From Tetrahymena elliotti 4EA (lineage: Eukaryota > Ciliophora > Oligohymenophorea > Hymenostomatida > Tetrahymenidae), in assembly GCA_000231825.2 (NCBI GenBank), contig JH720307.1:1425656-1489655 (forward strand): 64,000 nucleotides of DNA, read 5' to 3'. A program made the position numbers and the translations under genes. Below, piece after piece: positions 47,578 to 60,037 of this stretch (within the stretch, counting starts at the first letter, position 1; each line of letters starts with the position of its first letter). The notes beneath the pieces are model-generated. The model searched no databases. It saw only the letters and a list, made by a program, of their open reading frames with translations, and had not been told where the DNA came from.

Positions 47578-49581
47578 ATGGTTTAGGCATGGTCTATCCC
47601 AAAAGCTAGAAGATGTACCCTGTTCATTTTTTTAGCATCTTTAACTTAATCATAAGCATATTATTTAAAAAAAATTAATATCAGAATCTCTTTGCCAAAA
47701 TAAATTAAATCCTGGACCAGGTACATATAGTCCTGAAAATACTAATAGATCACACAATATGTCATTAACATAATCACCTCTCTCTATGTATAAAAACAAC
47801 CCTTCTTTTTCGTAATTAAGAATTAACTAAATTAAATTGTAACGAGCAATTTAAATTTGCTAATTTATATAAGATGATCTTAGCAGATTAAATTTCAACC
47901 ATAATATGAAATAGTTGATAAAATATTCTTTAAATATTAAAATTTAGAATTGGTAAGGAAAAAAGATAGTCTCTTGCTTAGAGCATCGGACCTGGATCAG
48001 GAAAATATCAAATAGATAATAAAGTAAATAATTATACTAATATTAATATATAGACTTTTAAGTATTTTCATATAATTTTTATAGTTTTAGTTTAAAACTT
48101 CTCCAAAATATTCTTTTGGTTTAAAGACTTCAACTAACTTTAATTACAGCTCAATAACGCCTTCTCCAAATGCATACAATTATAATGATCAATTTGTAGC
48201 TAGAAAATCACCAAATTACAGGTAAATAAATTATAAAATATTTATTATTTTATAATGAGAAAAATATTAACAGTCATTTAATTACAAATAAAGCATTGGT
48301 GTTAGTAGAGAATAAAGTCCAACTGATTTATTTAGAAAACTTAAAGCTTTGACTCCAGGCCCTGGGTAGTATGATTAATAATCAACTTTAAATTCAACTA
48401 TGGGAAAGTATCTATAAAATTATAACATATCAATGTTAAAATTAAAATATTATTAATAGAACCTTTGGAAGAGAAAAAAGAATAAATACACTCCCTGACA
48501 CACCAGGCCCAGGAACATATAATAACAACAAATTTATTTCCTTTTTAGAAAATCCTCCACAATACAGCTTTGGATCTGAAAAAAGAACTACAACATTTGA
48601 AAGCTCTACACCAGCACCTGGAGTAAATAAAAATTAAAAAATTTAAATTCTGATAAAGTTAAAATAAATAGACATATGAAGTTGAAAAATCTACCATGGT
48701 TAAGATAGGTGGTTTTATAAGTAAAAATACAAGATGCTAAACAGATAATAGCTAAACACCTGGGCCAGGTTAATATAACTAAGATATAAGTAGTGTTAAA
48801 AGAAAATCTGAAAATCCAGTAATTGGAAAATCACCTAGATCTTCCCCTACAAGAAATGATTCTCCAGGACCTAATGAATATAAGTAGATTGCTTTTAAAT
48901 AAATATAAATGTTTACTAGTTTTTTTTAGAATCCCTCCTATAGATATTTACAAAAAGAAGTCATCAAATAATACTATCTTTGGAAAGAGTGAGAGGCCAA
49001 GATTATCATCAATAGGAGTTCCTGGTAATCAATTAAATATTTGTTTAAATCTAATTTTAATGTAAATTTCATTTAAAAGGCCCTGGATAATATAAAGAGA
49101 AATCAATGTGGAATACAGGAATAGAAGTAAAAGAATAAAAAACTTAGGTAAATTAAAATATTTTTTTACTTATTAAACAGTTCACAATGACTGGAAGATA
49201 AGGCAAATAGATTTAAATTAATACTCCAGGCCCAGCATTTTATGATCCAAGCATAAAGCCAATAAAAATACAAGCTTAGAATATATTGTAAAAATGAAGA
49301 AGCAAATATTTTATTTTAAATTTATACTTCTAAACAAAAGATTTGGAAAGAGCACTAGAAACTCACCTGATTGTAGACTCTACAATACTTCTTAAGCCCC
49401 AGGACCTGGAAATTACTAAATATTTAATAACTCTATAATTAAGTAAGATCCTAAGTTTTCTTTTACAAAGGCAAGAAGAGGGTCAATAAAATCTTAAAAT
49501 ATGACACCAGGACCTGCTGATTACAAGTTACCTCCTACTTTTGCAGATGTGCCTAAATACTTATTAAGCAATGTCAATTGA
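47578..49581 (+). CDS. Sperm-tail PG-rich repeat (SHIPPO/ODF3-like) protein
   Basis: Eleven exons: 47578-47614, 47685-47811, 47948-48023, 48091-48221, 48294-48407, 48460-48622, 48672-48883, 48930-49024, 49080-49147, 49181-49287, 49341-49581; 456 residues. The start MVQAWSIPKARR is followed by repeated Pro-Gly-Pro-Gly-x-Tyr units: NPGPGTY, IGPGSGKY, TPGPGQY, TPGPGTY, TPGPGQY, SPGPNEY, VPGPGQY, TPGPAFY, APGPGNY and TPGPADY, interleaved with SFGxxxR strands (KYSFGLKT, QYSFGSEKR, IFGKSER). This is the STPGR repeat of ODF3/SHIPPO proteins, several of which are microtubule inner or lattice proteins of cilia. Each intron join restores the repeat, which confirms the model. Exon 4 could begin six bases earlier (48085). 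Expected in the ciliary axoneme or basal body. Confidence 0.93.
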
Positions 49582-50758
49582 GTTCATTTTTAGTTAAAAA
49601 TTTTTTACTCCAAAAAAGCCACCACATGACAATGTTTTAAAGCATGCAAGCAAGATTGAATAAATATTAATAGGAATTGAGCTGCTAAAAATATTAAAGA
49701 TTCTTAACTTTATCATTAAAGAAAATATATAAAATGAAAAATTTTATTTTCAAACAAATTACTTAAGTGAAATTTTAATCTTAAATATCTATCCTTTATA
49801 AATAAATATAAATAACTACTTAAAAAACTAACTATTATACTTTGTAACTTTCCATATTTTATGGTTTCTTTATACACATTTCAAAACATGTTTTCACTTT
49901 TCTCTTTTTATTTTCAACTAAAATATTTTTAAATGGTTGATTGAAGTATACTTAAATAGAAAATAAAAAACGATACAATTATCCTCTTTTGCTTTTCAGA
50001 TATGAAAATAGGAATTGTATAAGGGGAGCTGATTAAAATTTAAAATAAATTAATCCTTTTCATTGAATTACTTCACAGAAAATAATAGAATTTACTTGTT
50101 CTATTTTTTAACAGAAAATAAATACTTTTATTTTTTTCTTTAGTTTTTCAATAATTAAAATTGTAATGAGATAAAAAAGTGATATCTCTTGATCAAAAAT
50201 AAATTTAGTCCTTGTATTCAATTACAGTATTATATTAGTAAAATAAACAAAAATAAAAGCATTTTCTTAGACAAATATTTAGTTGTTTAAATAGAAATTT
50301 AATAAATTTGGAATTTCGAAAAATAAAAATGCAAATTAAAATTTTTTAAGGTTATGATAATCAAAGTAAAATTCTTACTTTTCAATTCGATTTCTTTAGC
50401 ATAAGTCGTTTATATCCATTAATCTTTAGAAATGTAATTTTAATTAGAAATTATTATACAGAAAAGAGTATTTACATTAAATTTGAAGAAAAGATGCCCC
50501 CATATATTAAATTAAAAATATGTAGATGAATGAATGATTGATATTAACTAGTTCATTTATTCTTTTATCACATTCTAATTTAAATGAAAAATCTTTGTAG
50601 AAAAATACAAGTTTTGATTTAGTAAATTTGATAAAATAAAAAAAAACTAAAAACTGAGAAAGAAATTAAGAAACAAGAATTAGCGGCAAGGTGAGCAAAC
50701 TTAAATTAAATTAATAAATTAGTATTAAAGAAATTGAAAAGTAAACACATATACAAAA
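49582..50758. other. Intergenic, AT-rich
   Basis: This tandem spacer holds the 3' flank of the PG-rich repeat gene and the promoter of the BAH-PHD gene. The 60 bp before 50759 are A-rich. No gene, RNA or repeat was seen. Confidence 0.45.
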
Positions 50759-52352
50759 ATGAAGCGAAAATAGAATGAAGCTGGTGAATCAAGTGATGAC
50801 CAAAGTTAGGAAATCATCTACAAAAAATAGGAATTGAATGACAAATAAGAAGAGAAAAAACTTGTAAGCAGTTATAACAACAGTTCAAAGATTATTAATC
50901 AAGATTAGAAAGAGGAAAACAGTAATTTTAGTAATGGATCCACTGACAATCTTTCCAACCCTCCTAAAAATAAAGAAAAGAATTAATAAGTATCAAAATA
51001 TACCCCTCAATAAATTGAATAGTTGAAGCTTTAATATTTAAATGAAAAAAATCTCAAAAAGCTTGTAGAGCTTTGCTAGCCTTTAACCGATATTTATAAA
51101 GAATACCAAAAGTTAAAATATAAAAATAAAATCTATTCAATTAATGATCTAGTGCTGATCCAAAATGCAGATGATCTCTCTAACGATTTTATAGGACAAC
51201 TAATAAAGATTATACGTATTGAAAATCAAGGAAAATATATTACCCTCATACAAATAAAATGGTAAAATTATCTTTTTCATTTATTCAAAAAAATACCCTT
51301 TTCATATTTCTTCGCTAGAAATCTTAATAAGTCTAAAAAGATATATCACTTAATATAAGAATTTGCAAAAGTTAAATAGCTTGAACTATAATTGCATAAT
51401 ATACTACGCTGGTTATTAAGCAAAACATACTTTTAATAATAATATATTTTGCAAAAATCTAATAAAAGTACAGAGAAGAAATTTAACATTTTTTAAATAA
51501 CTTAAAAAAATTACTTATCTATTTGAAGTAAAATACAGCTGAATATTTTGGAAATTTTTGATGTGTCCGTTTTACCAAAAAATTGTATTTTCTCTAAATA
51601 ATTATTAGTGTGTCTCTAATTCTTACTAGCTTAAAATTTTTTGAAAAAAAAACAATCGAGATTAATTTTTATTCAAAAAAGATAAATCTAAAATAACTGA
51701 AAATTAATTATTTAAATCAACAATTAATTTTATTTTCTAATAGGTATTACAAAAAAGATGACTTGCCATAAAAGAAATTTGGAGATGATGTAATTGAATG
51801 TATAAGTGAATACGAAATATTTGAAACAGACCATTTAGATATTACATTTGTTGATTGTATTAATGGTCCATGCAAGCTATATAATTATCAAGAATATGAC
51901 TAATTAAAATCAATTTCATCTAATGCATTCTTTACTAGGTAAATTATTTAAATATAATTTAGGTAATAAGGATTAATTAAGACTTTATTTATTTTAGAGC
52001 CAAATTTGATACAGTAAAGAAGAAATTAATCCCTCCCTTTGAAAAATGGGAAACTGGTTGTGTCTGTAAAAGACCTCTTAATCCCGACTATTTGTATATT
52101 TAATGCGAAAAGTGTGAAAAATGGTTCCATATAACTTGCATAAATATATCAGAAAAGGACATAGATAAAATCGAGCATTATAAATGCCCATTCTGTGTTT
52201 AAAATACTTAGACTTCAGCGAAACTAGCATAAGTTAATAAAGAAAGCTCAAACGGAATTTCAAATCAATAAGGAAATGAAAAACAAAAAAATGGTGATGA
52301 AAAGGATGGCGCTTAAGCTGCTAAGAAAGCATAGGAAGTTACTAAAAAATGA
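50759..52352 (+). CDS. BAH-PHD chromatin reader protein
   Basis: Three exons: 50759-51261, 51744-51938, 51998-52352; 350 residues. The N-terminus MKRKQNEAGESSDDQSQE is charged and disordered up to about 95. A BAH domain covers about 115-230: YSINDLVLIQNADD, FIGQLIKIIRIENQGKYITLIQIKWYYKKDDLP, and ECISEYEIFETDHLDITFVDCINGPCKLYNY. A PHD finger follows (254-301): CVC...C..C...WFHITC...KCPFC, the full Cys4-His-Cys3 set with the Trp before His that often lines a methyl-lysine pocket. The tail is Lys/Gln-rich. BAH followed by PHD resembles plant EBS/SHL readers, which read methylated histone H3 tails. A nuclear histone reader is expected; the mark read cannot be told from sequence. Intron 1 is 482 bp. 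Confidence 0.93.
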
Positions 52353-52944
52353 AGAAGAAAAAAAAAATATATATATATATTTATAGTTAATTAGATTGTA
52401 AGGTTAGTAGAAGTATTTTAAATAAAAATAGTTTTTAAGCATTTAATTATTAGTTTGTTAATTATTTAGTTATCTTTTTAAATTACTTAGCTAAAATCAC
52501 TCAAGAGAAATTGAATTTAGTAATCAACCAAAATTATTTTAACAGTGTAATATTTATAAGATTAATTTATCTAAGTATGAAAGAATATTTTTTAATTAAT
52601 TATTGTCATGTATTATCTTTTTTTATCAATTAATTATAAAAAATATAATCTCTATTCAAATTCATTTTCTTTATTTTATTAATTATAATTCTATTTCACA
52701 TTTTCAATTAAGAAATTCATGATTTTATCTAATAGAAATTACAAAAGAAAGTGGAGTGTATGCAATGTAGACTAGATTAGACAATAAATTTATACTAAAA
52801 CTATTAGAAAAGAAATAAGAAATGTTATTAAGTATTAATTAAAATGAATCAATAATTTAGTATTTTTTAATGAATTAAACTACTTTTTGTATTTTATAAT
52901 TTTGATAGTCTAATAATTTTAGAATCTTTTAAATTATTTCTTGA
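52353..52944. other. Convergent 3' spacer with a short AT dinucleotide tract
   Basis: This spacer lies between the stops of the BAH-PHD gene (+) and biotin ligase (-). An (AT)n tract of about 14 bases lies near 52368-52382, directly after a poly-A run. Otherwise it is plain AT-rich DNA without a gene. Confidence 0.5.
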
Positions 52945-54858
52945 TCAATTAACTGCTTTTCTCATCCTTCCATGAATTATTGTTAATTACTAACCATCTT
53001 TTAAGAGGATAGCATTCCCAAACTAATTTAATCCAATAAATATTCCTTCTTCCAATTTTATAGTTAAAGTCTCATCATAAATGATAACTTCTTGATTCAT
53101 GTACATTAGCTTTTTCATAATTTTAGCTATTTAATTTTGATAATTTTTTTGAATTCTAACTTCTAATAAATTTTTCATTAAATTTATAGATAAACTCTTA
53201 ATGAAATCTATTACATTTATATCTTCATCTATGTTTAATTCTTTTTTTAAATATGTAGCAGTATCTAAAGTAGGATCAACATTTAAGTTTACACCTATAC
53301 CTATTGATAAATAGTCTCCATCACATTTACATAAGACTCCAGAAACTTTCCTGTCATTTATATAAATATCATTAATCCACTTCAATTAAGGGTTAATCAT
53401 TTAAGAATATTAACTTCCTTTAATTTTTACAGGTAACTATTGTATTGTTTCTAATACTGAAAGAGCAGTAAGCTAGGAAATGCAATAGCTCAGTTCACTA
53501 TCAAACTTAATCAAAAAAGTTACATAGCAATTACCTTTTGGAGATAACCAAGAATTAAAATTTTACCCTTTCCCATTAATTTACTAATCAGCTATAAATG
53601 CAAAGCTATTCTACTCCGAAACATAATTTTTATTCCAAAATTTAGCTATCTCCATGGTGGAATCAATTTAACTAAATTAATATAATTTAATTTATCCTTA
53701 AGATAGTTGGACAGTGTGATGTTATATTTAAATCTCATCATTTATATTGTATTTCTTTTATTATTAACCTAAAAATTCTTTCAAAAGAAGTTGAAGTATA
53801 TAATTATGGTGAAAATTTATAAATGAAACTCCTTATCTCCAATCATTAGAGAATTTAAAAATATTATGAATAGAATTCTTTTCTAGTTTCTAAAACTCAT
53901 TTTCTTATTTTTGTTCACTAAATTCCATTTTAGTATCTAAAGGTGGGTAAAAAGAAGTTGTATTCAAGATTGCACCAATATTTTTATCTTTAGGATATCT
54001 AAAATAGTTTGGTTAAAATCTTAGGATGTTATTTGTTAAAATTTAAAGAGCATGACCTCCTAATATGATTAATTCATCATCTTAAATAAAAATAGGCTAG
54101 CTAGATCCATACAGATCTTTGATAATTAATCCAGCTCCACAATCTGGTTACATAATTTCTTTTAAACTAAATTTACTAGACTAATCTTAGATAATGTACA
54201 TTTCTTTGAATATAATTGTAGCCATATTTACATCAAAGATAAATGAATCTTAAATTAAATTTTAGCTTTGATCTTAGATATTATTTTAGTAATTCTAACT
54301 AGGTATGAACATTATATTTCTATATTTTTATACAACAGAATTATTGACATAGTTTTCCAAAAATTAACTTTGATGTTGAATAATATTCTTTGTCACATTA
54401 TTTTTTAAATAAAGATCAACTACTTTAAAAAACCCTTGAAAAATTAAATGTGAAAAATCTATGAATTTTTTCTCCATAAAATTAAAATTTTCAATTTTAG
54501 GATTTTAAGTTCTGACAAGCAAATCAGGATAATCATTTTCCTGATAACCTAATGATTTTACATTTTATAACTTTTAATTCTAATAAAAGTAATTATTCAT
54601 ATGGCTTATCACACCATTTTATGAAGAAGTTCCAACTGAAAAATATCTTTTATTTTAAGTATGTTTAGAACTCAGCTGCATATTTATACTACAAATTTCT
54701 TATCTAAGTTTACTACATCCAGGTATTTTTGAAAGAATAATCATCTGCTATCTTTAATAAAGATCCATTATGCTTCCCACTTCATTCATATCTCCTTCCA
54801 CAGCTCTCTTAAAAGCTTTGTAACATACTTTTTTAATTTAAAAATATTCTTTGTTCAT
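52945..54858 (-). CDS. Biotin-protein ligase (holocarboxylase synthetase)
   Basis: A single intronless frame of 638 codons; 637 residues. The C-terminal third is the BirA/LplA catalytic domain: FSQIDSTMEIAKFW (400s), the biotin loop as INGKGQNFNSW (427-437) for the usual GRGRxGRxW, LSPKGNCYVTFLIKF, LKWINDIYINDRKVSGVL (492-509) with the ligand Lys, and GIGVNLNVDPT. The last 50 residues make the small SH3-like C-terminal domain. The long N-terminal part (1-390) is typical of eukaryotic ligases; it contains QPDCGAGLIIKDLYG and DELIILGG. It adenylates biotin and attaches it to carboxylases. In the loop two of the Arg positions are Lys and Gln; in BirA this loop holds biotinyl-AMP, so affinity may differ. 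Confidence 0.92.
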
Positions 54859-56226
54859 GTTGATTTTTTTTATTTAATTTGTTTTTTCTTATTTGACTAC
54901 ATAAAATAAAAATTAGACTATTTTATTTTAATTTTTTTTTTTAAAGAATCATAATTTTATTTATACTTTATCCATTAATATATTGTTTTTTTATTTGTAA
55001 AACTCTTAAAATCTAAAAATTTTAAACAAAGCGTCATGCTCAAGCTTGATAAATATAAATATTCAAAAGATATTTTTTATATTAATTTATAGTATGCAAA
55101 AAAAAAAAAATCAACCTAAGCTGCTGAATCAATAGTAATAAGAATTAAAAATTTAGCAAGGATTGTTAAAATATTCATGTTTAACTTATATTCTTGTTTT
55201 TATTTAATGGTATCTTTAACATAGAGAAATTAAAATAAAATTATTGTTTGTATTTAATTTGCATTATAATTTATTTTATTATTTAATTAGTAATTTAAAC
55301 TTGTATTTTTTTGATAAAATGACTTAAAATAAATATAATAGTTTATTAGGGAGTGAAAATGTGAAATATAATAAGAAATACTATAAACAACCAAAATAAT
55401 GGTGATAAAAATTTATTTAAAATTATTTTTATTTATACAATTATTTTAGTTTATTTTGTAATTTTTTTTGGAATATTATTTTTAGTGAGTGAAATAAAAT
55501 TTACTGAAGCTTTTGTAGAGAGAGATATTTGAAGTGTATTATTTAAATTTAAAGCAGTTATAAATAAGATGACAAATTACAAATTACAAATTTAAATTAA
55601 TTTTAATCAGGAAATAAATTATTTATAATTTGTTAATTTTTTTTATTTAAATTCTATCTTAATTAATATAAATTCTTTCTCACAAATTTTACCAAAATTT
55701 AACAAAATTTTAAAGAAAGAAATATTATAAAAATAAATAATAGAGATATCTAAATTATATTGTATTTCATCAAATAATTTTAATAAGAATTGTATATTAA
55801 GATTTTAATAGTACATCAATGAATATTTGAAATTTAAACTAGATTTATTAGATTTATTGTTTTAAAAATTAACTTAATAATTGAGAAGATGTAATAGTAT
55901 TTCATCATAAAATATGAAGATTGAAGGATATGAACAAAAATAGTAAAAAATGAAAGAGTCATTGATAAATGAATGTGTGTGAAGGAGATAAATTCATTTA
56001 AAAAATGAAGTCAAATAAAAAAAACAAAGCTAAAAAAGAAACGAGAGGAAGGAAGTAAAAAAAGAAAGGAAAAATCAAAAAAGAAAAAGATCAATCAATT
56101 GATAAGAGAGGGCATTTTAGTATCTAAATATTGCTTCAAAGCAAAAAAATTAATCGAATATCAAGAGATAAAAATATATTAATATAAAGTAAAGAAAAAA
56201 TTAATTAAAAACAAAAATCAGAAATA
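54859..56226. promoter_or_regulatory. Divergent intergenic region
   Basis: This 1.37-kb spacer lies between biotin ligase (-) and ribosomal protein P1 (+). The 250 bp before the P1 start are purine-rich on the + strand (long GAAA/AAAG runs at 55980-56225), unlike the T-rich DNA elsewhere, and may form part of the strong P1 promoter and leader. No further gene. Confidence 0.45.
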
Positions 56227-57561
56227 ATGAGTTTAAAGTCTCACCAAGCTTGCTCTTACGCCGTTCTTCTCCTTTCCGATGATGGTTAAGCTATCACCGC
56301 TGCCAACATCAGCAAGGTCCTCGAAAAGGCTAAGGTCCAAAACGTCGAAAAGTACTTACCCAAGCTCTACGCCTCCAACCTTACTCCCGCTGTCATCGCC
56401 AACACTATTGCTACCGGTGGTTCTGTCTCTTCTGGTGCTCCCGCCCCCACTGCTGTTGCCCAAGAAGCTCCCAAGGAAGACAAGAAGGCTCCCGGTAATA
56501 TTTTTAACTTAAATTGTTTTTTAGATAAATGAAAAATTCGAATGATTTCAAAGTTATTCATAGAAATTCAGTTTTATACTCCCAATAAATCAATTACAAT
56601 TAAGAATAAATGTTATTAAACCAACAAAAATTTAGTATTAAATAAATAATAACTAATGCATTAAATGACAATTAAAGGAAAAAGCTTAGAAAGTTTCTTC
56701 TAAACTAATAAATGAATCAAATGAGTATAGAAAATAAGAAGATAAGTAGTGCAATTTAATATAAATTTAGGAAGATGTCCATAAATAGTAGCATAAATAC
56801 AAAAAAATAATAATAAAGAGTAGTAGAGAAGGTCAGCGTATAAATCAAATCAATTTAAATTACTGTAATATTTAAATTTAAATGCCACAACAAACTCCAC
56901 TTATTTATCTATTATTGATTTCTTTGTAATATCAATAACGAGTGCTCAAAATTTGAGAAAGATAAAATTAAGTTTCTTTTAGTAAATAATAACCAATCTT
57001 CTTCTTAACAAACAAATACTGTGTATGAATAATCTATAGACAAATTAATAAATCTTTTTAACCAACTCTTCTTTGAATACTCTCACTTGTAAATTAACTG
57101 TAATTATAAAGGATAGCTATTGCCAACACATCAAAACACAATTAAGCAAAATTTTATCTTCATTAGCAAAAATAGAATAGGATTATATATTTAGATATCT
57201 TTTTAAAAGTAAACTGACTCAAATTTGGAGTAGAAATATGCAAAATTTTAGCAATTTAAAATAAATCATACAAATTCCACATTAATTTCACGATATTCCA
57301 AAGTTCTACTCAATTGATTGATTGATTTATTGTTTGTTCAAGATTTTAATCTTAAACTGAATTTTTAATTTGAAATCATTTTGAAATTTTTATTATCCAA
57401 TTTAGTACACAAAAACAAACAAATACACTCACATCCATAAATTAATTCTTAAGTTTGCAATTCTTAATCTAATCTTTAATTTTAATTAAACAGTCAAGGA
57501 AGAAAAGAAGGTTGAAAAGGAACCTGAAGAAGATATCGATATGGGTGACCTCTTCGGTTGA
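56227..57561 (+). CDS. RPLP1: 60S acidic ribosomal protein P1
   Basis: Two exons, 56227-56494 and 57494-57561; 111 residues. It begins MSLKSHQACSYAVLLLSDDG and has the P1 helical dimer domain (ITAANISKVLEKAKVQNVEKYLPKLYA split over about 60 residues), a flexible Ala/Pro hinge (SSGAPAPTAVAQEAPKED), an acidic stretch and the terminal DIDMGDLFG, equivalent to the conserved end that binds elongation factors. With P2 it forms the ribosomal stalk and recruits GTPases. Codons are strongly C-ending and far less AT-rich than every neighbour, the usual bias of highly expressed ciliate genes. The 999-bp intron is by far the longest in the window, and divides the charged tail from the rest. The same-strand and opposite-strand frames at 56279-56561 are shadows. 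Confidence 0.97.
56495..57493 (+). other. Long intron of the ribosomal protein P1 gene
   Basis: This 999-bp intron starts GTAATA and ends AACAG. I looked for an intronic snoRNA (C box RTGATGA, D box CTGA, H/ACA boxes with stems) and did not find a convincing pair. The body is slightly less AT-rich than intergenic DNA but has no open frame of coding composition. Confidence 0.6.
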
Positions 57562-58277
57562 TTTTATTCATCAATCACTTTTACTTCTGTATAGAATAAT
57601 AGAATTATAATAAAAATCTTAATAAACTAAAGTGTAATTCGTATTGTGTGTCTTACATCTTTTTTATTTAAATTGATTTAACACAATTTAGTTCTCAAAT
57701 CAAAAACATAGTGTATATGTATATCATTATTTAATTGTGCCTAATAAATAAACCAAATGGTCTGTTGTTTGGTTAAGCAAAATGAATACCCATTTATTGG
57801 TATTCAATAATTTGAACCTTTTTTAAATAAAAACCATGTGAGTATTATTATTTTTGTTAACATTAAGAGATATTTTTGTCCATGTACAAAAGAAAATAAA
57901 AAGACTTATCAAACAAAAAACAATGTAGAAATTTGATTGATAATTTTGAAGATTTTATGAATAAACTAAAACAGACAAAACACATTTTTTAAATATTTTA
58001 TGAATAATTTAAATATTTTACTTTTTGTTTTTTACTGAATTTACTGAAATTGAAATACACCTCTCATTTTGAATTTTTACATTATTCTATTGGAGGGTTA
58101 ATTTTTAAATCATATCACTTTTATTCACCATTGGTATATAAATATGGGAGAGATTTAACAATTAAGAATAAAAATGTATAGAAATTAGAAAGAATTATTT
58201 TTGATTAAATTATATAAATAAGTTTACATATTTTATTTTATTTTTTATTTACAATTTAAATTATTTAATTTTTATAT
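57562..58277. other. Convergent 3' spacer
   Basis: This 0.7-kb AT-rich spacer lies between the stops of P1 (+) and POP4 (-). No gene or repeat was noted. A short direct repeat with GGTATTCAATAA near 57790-57812 is minor. Confidence 0.4.
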
Positions 58278-59489
58278 TCAACTATTATTCAATACAAATT
58301 ATGAAGCAGCTCTCATTTTGAATTTCTATTTTATTCTATCTGATGGCTAATTTTTATTTTATTAAATGATTATTAAAGGCAAATTTAAAAAATTTACTCT
58401 AATCATTAGATGACAGCCATAAACTTTGAAAATTCTTTAAGGATAAACTTCAAATAAAAATACAGCATTCTATTTTACAACAGCTTTAAAAAAGTAAATG
58501 AATAATCAGATGAATCTTAATATAATTAAATTTACTAATTATTTTATCCTCCTAAGTAATCACTCTGAAGCTTTTTAACTTTTCTTATAATACTATTCCT
58601 TGCATACCTTCATATGACTAACATTTACTAGTTAATACTTTATAGAAATAGTAATGATTAAAATAAACATATTTATTTAAAATTGCTTACTTTGTATAAT
58701 AGAGCCATGCAAATCTGCCTTTAAAAATTTAGCATAACCATTTTCGTCTTTTAAACTATTTTATATTAGATTAGTTTTAAAAAGTAGAACTTAAAAATAA
58801 TTGATTTACTCATTAGAAATTAATTGTCTTATGTAAGTTTTCCACATATTATTCATGGGTAAAAAAGTAGCATATTTTAAGTTTGTCTTAGGAATACCAA
58901 AATATCCTACTTATTTCAGTGCTTTTTTACCTATATCAGAATCTATACAAATATTAATATGACAATTATTTAAAATCTTTTTTCTATTTAAATGAATTCA
59001 AAAATTACTAAATTCCTCTTTTTTGTATTTATTTTTCATGTTTAATTACTACTAAAATTTTTCAATTAAAAATGCCTTGTTATCTATTTTATTTTTGAAC
59101 TTAAATCCATCGGAAACTATCTCTTCTATTATTTCAGATCCCTAGATAAGTACAAATAATGATTTAACTATTACAACATCAAAGTAAAATTATCTTAAAT
59201 AGAATCATACATTTTATAATGTGGCATATTCCTTAGCATCAAGTTTTCCATATATATTATTCTTGTCCAATTTAAATAGAGTTGGTTATTCAACTACAAT
59301 AGTTTCAGATTTCTTAATATCTATTGATTAATTCTATTATTGCTACTTAGCAGATTACTATAGCTAATTTACTGTCTTTTTTTAAACACCTTACTAAGGT
59401 TTGTCAGCAGGTTTTTATGCTTTTTGCTATTTTTGTTGCTACTTGGGTTTGCTTCCTATTTGAGCAAATAGCCCATCAATATCCTCCAT
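58278..59489 (-). CDS. POP4: RNase P/MRP protein subunit POP4/Rpp29
   Basis: Seven exons: 59489-59211, 59141-59009, 58942-58810, 58755-58691, 58637-58536, 58483-58398, 58346-58278; 288 residues. The N-terminal 90 residues (MEDIDGLFAQIGSKPKQQQK) are Gln/Lys-rich and disordered. The conserved core begins near 150: MNNMWKTYIRQLI, FLKADLHGSIIQILTSK, GMQGIVLQEKLKSFRVIT, NAVFLFEVYPQRIFKVYGCHLMIRPSDRIKQKFK. This is the Sm-like beta barrel of Rpp29, with the hallmark ADLHG and the G-x-x-G-I-V strand. It binds the RNA of RNase P and MRP, which trims tRNA and rRNA precursors in the nucleus. The small exons were joined by requiring this core to be continuous; all phases agree. Confidence 0.92.
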
Positions 59490-60037
59490 AAATTTTGTAT
59501 TTAATAATATGAAAATATAAGAATAAATATATTTTAGATTTAGTCACTTTTTGCAAGTATCTTATAAATTGCTTTTATGGATAATAGTAATAATATTACA
59601 AATGATAGTAAATAAATGAATATCGTATGCTCTACTTGATAAGTAGCAATAATAGCAAATTAATTAAAAAAAACAAATAGTTAACTAAGATAAAATTAAT
59701 CAAAAACTATTAGAATTATTATAATATTTTGTTAAAATTTTTTATTTTTTTAATTTTATAAAAAAATTCACTTTTCTTTAAAATTTTAATATTTCTTTGA
59801 TTCCTTTTTGGATTTTCTCTTTGTTTGTTAATTATTTTTAAAATGTATGTATATTTATTTATTGTTTGCTTGCTTGCTTGGTTGATTTATTTATTTGTTT
59901 GTTTTTTAATAGATTTTTCAATGTATTTATTTAATAAGAAATACTCTTTTGCAATCTATTCAAATATTTTACAGAGACAAAGCTTTTTATATTAATTTAT
60001 TTCAATAAAAGAGACAGCAATCTTATAACAATTTAAA
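59490..60037. promoter_or_regulatory. Divergent intergenic region with simple repeats
   Basis: This 0.55-kb spacer lies between POP4 (-) and EAF6 (+) and must hold both promoters. It contains short tetranucleotide runs, GCTTGCTTGCTTGG and ATTTATTTATTTGTTTG, near 59865-59905. No gene. Confidence 0.5.

Noticed and set aside
56279..56561. ORFs on both strands over ribosomal protein P1
   Set aside because: They arise from the C-rich codon bias of the P1 exon and have no independent support.
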